From: Candidatus Rifleibacteriota bacterium | GTDB lineage: Bacteria > Muiribacteriota > Ozemobacteria > Ozemobacterales > Ozemobacteraceae | Reading direction: 5' to 3' | DNA: 48,451 nucleotides | Assembly (NCBI GenBank): GCA_015233565.1 | Contig: JADFXM010000053.1 | Span: 1-48,451, forward strand | Shown here: positions 35,983-43,454 of the stretch, in pieces | Position numbering within the stretch: position 1 is the first letter of the stretch | Layout: each line of letters begins with the position of its first letter | Translations under genes and position numbers: made by a program | Notes under the pieces: generated by a model | What the model was told of the DNA's origin: nothing | The model's input: only the letters and a program-made list of their open reading frames with translations | The model's database searches: none

Positions 35983-37185
35983 TCATTCAGGCTGAGAATT
36001 TCTAATAAGTTTCTCTATTTGCCCCAAAATTTCGTTATTTCGATTGAGGTTTTTAATTAATTCTTCCACTAATTGTTTATCAACCAAACCAGTGTGTTGA
36101 TGCTTCTGAAGCAACTCTGTTGCCGAATTGAAATTTTTCTCTACAAGTTTGTTGCTGGAATTATCAGTGAAAATCTCTTCAAAAGGGTCTGCCTCTTCCA
36201 TTGAAAGCGGTTTTAATTCTTCATCGGCCGTGACCATTTTTTTATAAATTCGTGTAAACATAGCAAAAATTACAATTGCGCCTAATGCTACGGTTGCAGA
36301 TTCAGGGTCATAAGACTCAACAAATAGATTTGAAGCAGCCTTTGCCAGCGCAACACCACCAACAAGGCCCACAATTGGATATTTCTGGGCAATCTTGACC
36401 ATTAGATTTGCAATCGTTGCCATCATCAAAATAGAAATTCCAACTCCAAGTATTGTTAAAAACATGTCTCCATGAGCGTTTCCAGCCACAACCAGAACGT
36501 TGTCCAGGGAAAGCAAAATGTCCTGAAGAATTACCGAGTAACAGACCGTTTGAAAGGCTTCACCTTCCTTGGTTTTCCAGAAACCCGGTTCCCATAACCT
36601 TCCAAATTCCTCTTTAATTATGGTAAAATCAAATTTTTCATCGATTACTTGTCGATCTTCAGGATTTTTGCGCATTAGTTTAAATGTATCCGCAAACATT
36701 GAAAGGGATAAAAAAATCAAAGCAATCGCGCCAAGAATTCCAACAACGCTGAATTTCATTAAAATGGTAGTTAAAGAGGCGAAAACTGCACGAAACAGAC
36801 CGGCAGCCAATAACCCTGAGAAAGTTGCAATCACACGAATTCTTTGAGGAATATTTGACACTAGAACTGCAATGACCAAGACATTTTCAACGCTCATTAC
36901 AGCATCGCTATATATGATCAAAGCAAGCGCTTCATACCAGTTCTTGCTTTTTCCCGTATTAGACAATTCCTGCTTTGGAGAAGATCCTCTCGGAATAGTT
37001 TCAAGTGACTCTTTGTCCTGAAGTGGGCTAGAAGTTGAAGTTTTGGAGAGGTCTGCTTTTTCTGCAGGGGGAAAATTTTTCAGATCAAGTGTTCCTGAAC
37101 CTAAAAGGATTGTGATGGATCCGAAAACAAAAAGCAGGTTCAGTAGTAGAACAAATTTTTTCAGATTTTTTTTCTCGAAAATCAT
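35983..37185 (-). CDS. TerC/YjbE family integral membrane protein
   Basis: This protein has about 400 residues from the ATG at 37183-37185, which has GAGGCG upstream and begins just before the first membrane segment; the longer frame from 37239 has no ribosome binding site. After an N-terminal membrane segment and a Ser/Pro-rich linker there are about seven helices. Two carry the family's acidic signature repeats, IIYSDAVMSVENVLVIA and VILQDILLSLDNVLVVAGN, then VGLVGGVALAKAA. TerC/Alx proteins handle metal ions, notably manganese efflux and metalation of exported proteins. A ~90-residue polar C-terminal tail is longer than usual. The gene appears monocistronic. Confidence 0.8.
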   Translation of the reverse strand: MIFEKKNLKKFVLLLNLLFVFGSITILLGSGTLDLKNFPPAEKADLSKTSTSSPLQDKESLETIPRGSSPKQELSNTGKSKNWYEALALIIYSDAVMSVENVLVIAVLVSNIPQRIRVIATFSGLLAAGLFRAVFASLTTILMKFSVVGILGAIALIFLSLSMFADTFKLMRKNPEDRQVIDEKFDFTIIKEEFGRLWEPGFWKTKEGEAFQTVCYSVILQDILLSLDNVLVVAGNAHGDMFLTILGVGISILMMATIANLMVKIAQKYPIVGLVGGVALAKAASNLFVESYDPESATVALGAIVIFAMFTRIYKKMVTADEELKPLSMEEADPFEEIFTDNSSNKLVEKNFNSATELLQKHQHTGLVDKQLVEELIKNLNRNNEILGQIEKLIRNSQPE

Positions 37186-37239
37186 TTTTCGCCTCGGAGT
37201 TTCTTGCAAAGTTCTATTTTCAAAGCCAATTTCACGCAT

Positions 37240-37646
37240 TTACTGAAACAATTGCTCTGATAGATAGGCTGGCAGAGAGATTTAAACCTTATTGAAAAAA
37301 TTATCATTTTACCACGCATTCTCCATTTTTCAATGACTTAGAGACAAATAAATTGTTGATAATAAGAGCTTCTTGCAAAATTTGCAGATCTTCGTTTATG
37401 AAAAGTTTCACAATACTGATCGCCATTGAATTGCTTTCTCACTAATATGTAAAATTTATAGACACTGTAGCAAGCTGGCTGGTAATTTTAGCTCAAATTT
37501 AAGGATAAATACAGAAAACCTTCGTAGAGCAAAAAAGCATATTACTTCTAATTTTGTATTTCTCTGTTCATGCTGATTTCAAGGTGATTTATTCAGTAAT
37601 TTTGCCACACTGTCAATTTATACAATATTGCAATTAGCTCATAATA
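37240..37646. other. Intergenic region, no gene recognised
   Basis: This 407 bp of A+T-rich sequence lies between murJ and the TerC-family gene. It contains one near-palindrome TGCAAAATTTGCA (about 37375-37388), of a kind that also occurs loosely in other gaps. No convincing open frame, RNA or terminator is seen. Confidence 0.4.
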
Positions 37647-39269
37647 CTAATTATTTCCCGCTGGAATTGTTTTTTTAATGAATTTTCTTTTAATCATTTC
37701 GACAGCTTTCCCAGCTTCCTCTATTTTCATTAAGTTGGCCGAAATTAAAAGTGAGATACACCCCAAAATTAGAGATAAAGACACTACACAAGCATTCCCT
37801 AAAAATTTTCCCAAAGCATGTTCAAAATAATTTCCGGAAATTGTAGTAAAGAGACTTAACAAAAATGCCATAAAAATTGAACAGAGCAAAATGGAAAAGA
37901 TCGGTTTGCCTATTTTTTCTTCAAAAACAGCAGGCAATTTCTTCTTCATGCTAAAAAAGAGAATTACAGCGTTTATTACAGATGCGATAGAAGAAGCTAA
38001 CGCCAAACCCCAATATCCAAAGGGTTTAATTAAAAGCAAATTCAGTATTATATTCGAAACAACTGAAACAATACTTGCTTTGAGCGGTGTTTTTGCATCA
38101 TTTAATGCAAAAAAAGCCGGTCCCATAACTTTAATGGCGGAAAAGAAAAATAATCCTACGCAATAAGCTTTCAGAGCAAGGACGGTAGCTTCGGTATCCG
38201 AAGAAATAAATCTTCCATGTTCAAAAAGCAGCTTTATAATAGGATTTGCCAGCGAGCAAAGAAAAAACGCTGCGGAAATATTCACAAAAGCCGTTAATTT
38301 AAGGGAAGAAACAAAAGTCTTTGTCATTCCTACTTTATCATTGTCACTAGCTTGTCTGGAAAACACCGGCAATGTGGCTTGAGCAATTGAAACTCCAAAA
38401 ATTCCCAAAGGTAATTGCATCAGCCGAAAGGCATAGCTCAGCCAAGAAACAGCTCCGTCTCCTTGAGAAGTTGAAAGAATAGTGCTTATAGCCACGTTGA
38501 TTTGTGTGGCTGCAAGGCCAATGGTTCCAGGGATGATAAGCATTATAATTCTCTTCAAGGCGGGATTCGCAAAAGAAAGATCGACTTTAAGCTTAAAGCC
38601 ATGCTTGTACAACCACGGAAATTGGACGGCCATCTGAAGAATGCCACCAATCATCGCGCCAACAGCCATTCCAAATACTTCTGAGAATCCAAACGCTGTG
38701 AAAAAGGGGCATAAGGTAAAACCAGCTATAATCATCGAAATATTGAGTAATACCGGAGCAATCGCCGGAAGAAAAAACTCACCAAGAGAATTCAAACCGC
38801 CCATAGCAACTGCCGACCAGGAAATAACTAGCAAAAATGGAAACATTACCCTTGTCATGGAAACTGTTGCGGAATACTTTTCCGGGTTATTCATAAATCC
38901 TGGCGCCAGCAAACAAACAATTTCGGGGGAAAAAATAATTCCTAAAACACTGAGAATTCCAACAATGATAAAAAGAATATTCAAGGTTAAGTTCATTAAA
39001 CGAAAAGCGGAGGGTTTTCCCTCCTGTTTTAAAAGGGAATTGAAAGTGGGAACAAAAGCCGCACTCATTGCTCCTTCAGCAAAAAGATCCCGAAGAAGAT
39101 TGGGAATTCTGAAGGCAACATTGAAAGCATCGGTCCAGGCTCCAGCTCCAAAAAAATAAGCAAAAGCTTGTTCCCGAAGTAATCCTGCTATTCGACTCAA
39201 AAAAGTCGCAATACTAATTATAGTCGCAGAGAGAACAATCGGTTTATCAGAAGAATTGGGATCAGACAT
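37647..39269 (-). CDS. murJ: Lipid II flippase MurJ
   Basis: This 540-residue MOP-superfamily membrane protein with about 14 helices is the usual length. It moves lipid II across the inner membrane for peptidoglycan assembly. Diagnostic features are the N-terminal FLSRIAGLLREQAFAYFFG, FRIPNLLRDLFAEGAMSAAF and FVPTFN, followed by MFPFLLVISWSAVAMGGLNS and the basic cavity residues implied by these segments. The start ATG at 39267-39269 is followed by a polar MSDPNSSDKP. It stands alone, with more than 350 bp separating it from the downstream neighbour and the G+C-rich island upstream. Confidence 0.93.
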   Translation of the reverse strand: MSDPNSSDKPIVLSATIISIATFLSRIAGLLREQAFAYFFGAGAWTDAFNVAFRIPNLLRDLFAEGAMSAAFVPTFNSLLKQEGKPSAFRLMNLTLNILFIIVGILSVLGIIFSPEIVCLLAPGFMNNPEKYSATVSMTRVMFPFLLVISWSAVAMGGLNSLGEFFLPAIAPVLLNISMIIAGFTLCPFFTAFGFSEVFGMAVGAMIGGILQMAVQFPWLYKHGFKLKVDLSFANPALKRIIMLIIPGTIGLAATQINVAISTILSTSQGDGAVSWLSYAFRLMQLPLGIFGVSIAQATLPVFSRQASDNDKVGMTKTFVSSLKLTAFVNISAAFFLCSLANPIIKLLFEHGRFISSDTEATVLALKAYCVGLFFFSAIKVMGPAFFALNDAKTPLKASIVSVVSNIILNLLLIKPFGYWGLALASSIASVINAVILFFSMKKKLPAVFEEKIGKPIFSILLCSIFMAFLLSLFTTISGNYFEHALGKFLGNACVVSLSLILGCISLLISANLMKIEEAGKAVEMIKRKFIKKTIPAGNN

Positions 39270-39383
39270 TTTTTCGCTTTACACTCCAATGTTAAGGTCG
39301 AGAAAAAGGGGTATTTTTATGGAAATTCTGAGTAACTGGGTAATGTAGGGCTTTTGGTTCTGGTTTGGCAATCAACCCTCGGC

Positions 39384-39650
39384 CTACCCCGCGCAGCCCG
39401 CAAGGGCCGCTCGAAGGAAGTTGAGCGGAGGGCGAAGCCCCAAGGGGGCATGGTGGCAGGCGGGTCGATGACCATATAATACCGGTATTATTTGGCAAGC
39501 GAGGCGCAGAGCACGTGACAGAAAGCCGACAGGACGTCGGATTTCTGGCGCGGGCTTTGCTCTTCCGAGCGGTTCGACCCGCCGCTTTGCCGCCATGCGT
39601 CCCGCAGCTTGCAGGCGTTGGGCGCAAACTAGAGTGCGGCGGTAAGTTTT
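39384..39650. ncRNA. G+C-rich, hairpin-dense island: candidate structured RNA or mobile repeat
   Basis: The two 60-base lines I counted (39421-39480 and 39541-39600) are 62% and 65% G+C, against roughly 30% just downstream. Hairpins are packed together: GCCC-GCAA-GGGC with a GNRA-type loop (39396-39407); CCGCTC/GAGCGG (39407-39412 / 39423-39428); GGGC-GAA-GCCC (39430-39440); the perfect palindrome ATAATACCGGTATTAT (39476-39491); an 11-pair stem CAGAAA.CCGAC / GTCGG.TTTCTG with loop AGGAC (39519-39547); and AGCGG/CCGCT (39568-39586). Overlapping Pro/Arg-rich frames exist on the minus strand but look like artefacts of base composition. Strand and identity are unknown; no RNA family is recognised. 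Flanks at 39270-39383 and 39651-39706 hold nothing else clear. Confidence 0.45.
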
Positions 39651-39706
39651 AAAAATGCTTTTAAGCAACATTCAGTCAGGGCTCCCTGCTTGGGCACTAC
39701 TAAAAT

Positions 39707-39889
39707 TTAATGTTCTGGAACCAAATTTAAAAAATTAAGTTGAATTGAGTGTGTGGCAACAAACGGTTTTGCCTGACTAGCCATTTCAGCCAATCTTTCA
39801 TCTATTTTTTCCTCCAAAAAACATTTTGAACCCAGATGGTCGATATTGTTTTTAATTTCTTTAAACTTTTTTAAATGATTTTCAAGAAG
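39707..39889 (-). pseudogene. In-frame continuation of the following gene beyond a TAA stop
   Basis: After the TAA at 39890-39892 the same minus-strand frame stays open for about 60 more codons to a second TAA at 39707-39709. It reads as ordinary protein (NHLKKFKEIKNNIDHLGSKC, then EEKIDERLAEMASQAKPFV, ending NFLNLVPEH). The simplest view is that the full gene encoded about 341 residues and a nonsense change removed the last fifth. Readthrough, stop recoding or a sequencing error are alternatives. Confidence 0.5.
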
Positions 39890-40732
39890 TTAAGTATACA
39901 TCTCTAAACAAGCCATAACAAAGGAACTGCTTGTTTGAACTTGTCGTTTTAATCCTAGAAGGTTCCAGAGAATTAGATATCTTTCGGAGACCTCAATGCA
40001 TTGATTGATTGAAACAGTCAAACTTTGAAGGTTTTCATTATTCTGGTCGCATAGAAAATTGAAATATTTAAAATATGTTGAAAGATAAAAAATTCTTTTG
40101 AACTCATAATTTACCAGTGGGATTTTATCAATCCTTTCTATGGCAAGAACAATTTTTTTCTTTAAAAGGGTTATATCTTTTTTATCATTTAAAGATTTTA
40201 ATATGAACCATTCTATTTCTGGAAGAAATAATGAAAATTCCGAAAATTCTAAAGGACCAAAAGGAATAATTTGCTTCAAATAGGTATCAATAGCTAACAT
40301 GATTAAAAAGGATTTTTCTTCATAGTTTTTTGCCCAACCAAAGAGCTGTTTGCATGCAAAAAATTTGGCAACTGGCATAAAATCATCATATTTGATTAGA
40401 AGATTTACAAGCATTTGCCGAACTGAACTTTGATTTGGGCATTTACTTACCTTTTCTCGCCAAAGATCATTTCCTAAATTTTTTTCATTCAAATAAAAAG
40501 TCCTGATTAAATTTTTTGAAATATTAGGCAATGGAACTCCATTGACTAGCAGATAATTTTGATATTCTTCTTCCGAGCGAGTTTTATGTAAAGAATCTTT
40601 TAAGGAGCTAATTTTTTTTATATCCAATAAAAGAAAAATAGAATTTAAAAATAGATAACAACAATAAAAAATAGTATTTAAGAAAAAAAATATAAAAATT
40701 AAACCACCTCTAAATCGCCCCTTGGTACCCAC
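39890..40732 (-). CDS. Membrane-anchored helical protein of unknown function, probably truncated; candidate partner/immunity protein of the RHS protein
   Basis: This 280-residue protein is very A+T-rich. A basic N-terminus and a long hydrophobic stretch (about 9-40) suggest one or two membrane helices, and the rest is alpha-helical with many Lys/Asn/Phe. No domain is recognised. It is the gene immediately downstream of the miniature RHS lipoprotein (132 bp), the place where immunity proteins for RHS toxins usually sit, but this is inference from position only. The frame continues past its stop to 39707, so the natural product may have been about 341 residues. Base composition sharply unlike the neighbouring island hints at separate acquisition. 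Confidence 0.45.
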   Translation of the reverse strand: MGTKGRFRGGLIFIFFFLNTIFYCCYLFLNSIFLLLDIKKISSLKDSLHKTRSEEEYQNYLLVNGVPLPNISKNLIRTFYLNEKNLGNDLWREKVSKCPNQSSVRQMLVNLLIKYDDFMPVAKFFACKQLFGWAKNYEEKSFLIMLAIDTYLKQIIPFGPLEFSEFSLFLPEIEWFILKSLNDKKDITLLKKKIVLAIERIDKIPLVNYEFKRIFYLSTYFKYFNFLCDQNNENLQSLTVSINQCIEVSERYLILWNLLGLKRQVQTSSSFVMACLEMYT

Positions 40733-40864
40733 AAATCAACTCCTTTCACTATCATAAAGTGAAAATCAGCGCTTGTTCTTAATCCAAAATTAAAGTGTTT
40801 TATACTTTAAAATTTCTTTGAACAAGCGCTAATCACGATCTTAAAAAATTCAATCGTAATTGGT

Positions 40865-41797
40865 TTACGGATTTACTGGCGCTAGTATGTAAGAACGGAC
40901 TGCGTTAAGCCATATTGTTGCACGCATTCGAGGGTCTTCAGATATTATTGGAATACAGCGAATATCGCAGTTGTCAGGGTCTACCAATGACTTATCTATG
41001 CCATTCAATTCGCCTTGTACATAACCCAATTTTAGTTTAAACATTTGTTCCACTGAAATTTCACAGTCACGTCGGAATTCAATACCTGGAATTCTCGGAT
41101 TCCACATTACTATGTTTATGGTAAAGCCCATTAAACTCTGGCCCAAATTCATTCCTGGATCCCACGCACCTACGTTTGTGGTTAAGGTTAAGGTATTTAA
41201 ATTCAGGTAACTCCACTGAGCGGTTGAAGTTATCCTATATTGCTTGCCAAAGGGATCAACAAATCGAAGTGGGTTGTTTTTCACATATCCCCAAAGATTC
41301 TTTCCACCGTTGAAGCCTATTGGGTCTTTTGAGATGAACCTACCCACTTGCGGCGAGTAATACCTGTGCCGGTTGAAGTACAACTCCGTCGCGGTGCTAT
41401 ATCTTCTTCCGGTAAAAAGGTAAGGCGTCATCGTTTTGGCAAAATATTTTCCATGCCACCAGAAGTCATGTGCGCAGCCACCCAAGCTGAATTTGCCTTC
41501 CAGACGATCTAACAGATCGTCGAGATCATCTTCCCTGCACGGTGCTACACCGTAACCCTTCTTATCTGGCCAGCGGAAATTACCCCAACAAATGTGTCCG
41601 ACGCGAGTTTTGTTATCCCAATCGAGAAACCCGGCTGTGAATGCGGAAAGCGAAGCTGTCGAACCCGGTTGAAAGTTGCTGGAATTTCGCTCGAACCCTT
41701 GACGCGAATTTTGAGAAATATTGGCAGAAATACAAGAAGGGATCAGGGTTAAGGCTATAATAACCCAGAGAAGCCATTTAAAAGACTTGTTTTTCAT
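40865..41797 (-). CDS. Miniature RHS-core lipoprotein with unique C-terminal domain (possible toxin tip)
   Basis: This protein has about 310 residues from the ATG at 41795-41797; an earlier ATG at 41836 adds 13 residues but the signal begins at MKNKSFKWLLWVIIAL. The segment ends LIPSCIS, a plausible lipobox. The RHS-repeat-associated core lies at about 126-186: YLFTGRRYSTATELYFNRHR, then YYSPQVGRFISKDPIGF and NPLRFVDPFGK. About 124 residues with no recognised fold follow the core boundary, the position occupied by variable toxin domains. RHS proteins normally exceed 1,000 residues and form a shell of YD repeats; here nearly all of that is missing, replaced by a lipoprotein leader. A TATAAT lies at 41851-41856 on this strand. 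Activity is unproven. Confidence 0.7.
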   Translation of the reverse strand: MKNKSFKWLLWVIIALTLIPSCISANISQNSRQGFERNSSNFQPGSTASLSAFTAGFLDWDNKTRVGHICWGNFRWPDKKGYGVAPCREDDLDDLLDRLEGKFSLGGCAHDFWWHGKYFAKTMTPYLFTGRRYSTATELYFNRHRYYSPQVGRFISKDPIGFNGGKNLWGYVKNNPLRFVDPFGKQYRITSTAQWSYLNLNTLTLTTNVGAWDPGMNLGQSLMGFTINIVMWNPRIPGIEFRRDCEISVEQMFKLKLGYVQGELNGIDKSLVDPDNCDIRCIPIISEDPRMRATIWLNAVRSYILAPVNP

Positions 41798-41880
41798 GCC
41801 GGAATATTTCTCCTTTCTTGGAAATTTGGCTCTCATTTGATCCAGAAAAGATTATAAAACTTTTGGCAACTAAAATAAAG

Positions 41881-41917
41881 AACTTGAAAAAAGGCTATTC
41901 AAGCCTATTTTCAAGTT
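41881..41917. terminator. Long hairpin upstream of the RHS gene (bidirectional terminator-like)
   Basis: AACTTGAAAA.AGGCT (41881-41896) pairs with AGCCT.TTTTCAAGTT (41902-41917), 15 pairs with one A:A mismatch and a five-base loop. It lies about 25 bp upstream of the RHS gene's probable -10. It could stop leftward transcripts coming from the integrase-primase element before they enter the RHS gene. The T-run is short. Confidence 0.5.
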
Positions 41918-41946
41918 TATCGCTGTTATTCTTTGGAAAAAATTAA

Positions 41947-41971
41947 TTCTCCTTTAGCGGCTGAAGGAGAA
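41947..41971. repeat. Second hairpin adjacent to the RHS upstream terminator
   Basis: TTCTCCTT (41947-41954) and AAGGAGAA (41964-41971) form an eight-pair stem with a nine-base loop. It is only 29 bp from the terminator-like hairpin. It may be a second terminator or an operator; there is no further evidence. Confidence 0.35.
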
Positions 41972-42431
41972 ATGAAGTCAGTTTTTATCGGAAGGATCGG
42001 AGTCTTCTGAATTAACCAGAGGCTTCCTTTCTAGTTTAGCTGCCGGATGAGAGAATTGATAGACTTCCTGAAGTTGTCTGTGAGCATGAGCACGCTATTT
42101 TATGGGAGTTTGATTAAAATAAATTAGGGAAAAAACACCGAAAACAAAAGCTAGCGACTAAAGGAAAAGCCTTTCGACAGACGATGACGTGGGTTTTGCC
42201 TACTTCCTTGGGAAATTTGCTCAGATTCTTGATTTTTCCCATGAAATAATTTGGCTCTACTCACAACCAAAGGCCCAACGCGTGCAACCGAAAACGCTAA
42301 GTCTGACACTGGCGTGCGGCCTTTGCTTTATCAAGCAGTTCGGCCCAGCGTTTGCCATCCTTGGCTCGCAGTTAGTTGACGGTACCGGGATTTCCAGAGA
42401 CCCCAGACGGTTCAAAATTTTAGACGCGCTA
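41972..42431. other. Region between RHS gene and integrase: probable edge of the mobile element
   Basis: G+C content rises from about 42240 to the integrase stop, suggesting that the element continues past the integrase. On the minus strand a 24-codon frame (42297-42374) encodes KDGKRWAELLDKAKAAR and may be the tail of a decayed gene. No tRNA or convincing direct repeat marking an attachment site is visible. The rest is A+T-rich and featureless. Confidence 0.35.
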
Positions 42432-43454
42432 CTATTCTTCGTCAGTCTCTTCTTCCGCTTCCGGTGGGGGTTTCCCGTTAAGGGTTGCTCCCGGGTGTGT
42501 CATCAGGAAAACAGCCCGAAGCTTCCGAAGGGTAACCTGGGTGTAAATTTGCGTCGTTTCCAGACGACTGTGACCAAGCATTTGTTGAATGTATCGAATG
42601 TCCGCCCCGCCTTCCAACATTAAAGTTGCCATCGTGTGTCTAAAAATGTGGCAGGAACCTCTTTTCCGAATCCTTGCAGCCTCTACATATCGCTTGACCA
42701 TGATTGTTAAAAAATCCAAACTAATTGAAAGACCATCTTTTGTCAGGAAAATGAAGCCCTCATCAGGCTCGATTGCGAGCAGAGGCCGAACTTCCCGAAG
42801 ATATTTGTGAATCCAGTGTAAAGCTCGATCGCCGATCGGAACCATCCGATCCTTTTTCCCCTTTCCATCACAAATGAGCAGAGTTTCCCGATCCGAATCA
42901 AGATCGAAAACCTTGAGCCGCGCCAGTTCCGACCGACGTATGCCGGTTGAATAAAAGGTTTCCATTATCGCACGATCCCGAATTCCGATCGGTGTGGCAA
43001 GGTTCGCCTGGTTTATTACCGCATCGGCTTCAGCAGCTGTGAAAAATGATCTGGGAAGCCGCTTTTCCATGCGGGGTAAATCAAGATCGGAGGCCGGATT
43101 CGACAGAATATAGTTTCCTTTAGCCAACCACCGGTAAAAATTTCGGATATGCGCCAGCCGGGCATTCTGAGTTTGAAAACTCAGGGGTTCCCCATTCTTT
43201 TTACGGTAATGATAAAGATATCGCTGATATCTTTCCAGAACCGGTTTTGTCACTTCGCGGGGTTGCCTGATCCCACGCATATCCACCCAGATAAAGAAAT
43301 AACGCAGGGAACCAAGGCGGTTTTCCACGGTGCTTTCCGAAAAGCCTTTGACCAGCAGCCATTCACTGAATTCCTTTATCAGAAAGCCTGGGCCGTTTTT
43401 ATCCGAAGTATCCATTGGCGGGTATTTCGGCTGCTTGTCACCGCGTTTCGGCAT
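42432..43454 (-). CDS. Tyrosine recombinase/integrase (XerC/D-like)
   Basis: This 340-residue protein has an N-terminal SAM-like core-binding domain (about 25-115) and a catalytic domain with Arg173 (TGIRRSELARL), a GKGKKDR beta-hairpin lysine region (197-203), His269-x-x-Arg272 (CHIFRHTMATLM), His295 (LGHSRLETT) and the nucleophile Tyr304 (TQIYTQV). All expected catalytic residues are present. The acidic, proline-rich C-terminal tail after HPGA is common in element-encoded integrases. It should integrate and excise the element that carries the primase. Its ATG overlaps the primase stop by one base (TAATG at 43454), so it is translationally coupled and made from the same transcript. Confidence 0.9.
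   Translation of the reverse strand: MPKRGDKQPKYPPMDTSDKNGPGFLIKEFSEWLLVKGFSESTVENRLGSLRYFFIWVDMRGIRQPREVTKPVLERYQRYLYHYRKKNGEPLSFQTQNARLAHIRNFYRWLAKGNYILSNPASDLDLPRMEKRLPRSFFTAAEADAVINQANLATPIGIRDRAIMETFYSTGIRRSELARLKVFDLDSDRETLLICDGKGKKDRMVPIGDRALHWIHKYLREVRPLLAIEPDEGFIFLTKDGLSISLDFLTIMVKRYVEAARIRKRGSCHIFRHTMATLMLEGGADIRYIQQMLGHSRLETTQIYTQVTLRKLRAVFLMTHPGATLNGKPPPEAEEETDEE

Noticed and set aside
37371..37388. TGCAAAATTTGCA near-palindrome as a regulator site
   Set aside because: Related A/T-rich strings occur by chance in several gaps here and are not placed consistently relative to promoters.
39568..39586. tRNA T-arm-like GGTTCGA sequence
   Set aside because: No acceptor, D or anticodon arms can be drawn around it.
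39384..39650. Integron attC site in the G+C-rich island
   Set aside because: A GTTGGGC core-like site occurs at 39617-39623, but I find no matching RYYYAAC partner at the other end in the same orientation and no integron integrase nearby.
39292..39671. Overlapping Pro/Arg-rich minus-strand open frames in the island
   Set aside because: Two frames overlap each other, composition follows the base bias, no ribosome binding site is present and they cross hairpins; judged to be artefacts.
42171..42183. TTTCGACAGAC shared with the left-end repeat array as an attachment site
   Set aside because: Only 11 bases match and no second copy flanks the element on the right.
42297..42374. Short frame encoding KDGKRWAELLDKAKAAR as a gene
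   Set aside because: Only 24 codons between stops with no start codon; noted as possible debris, not annotated as a CDS.
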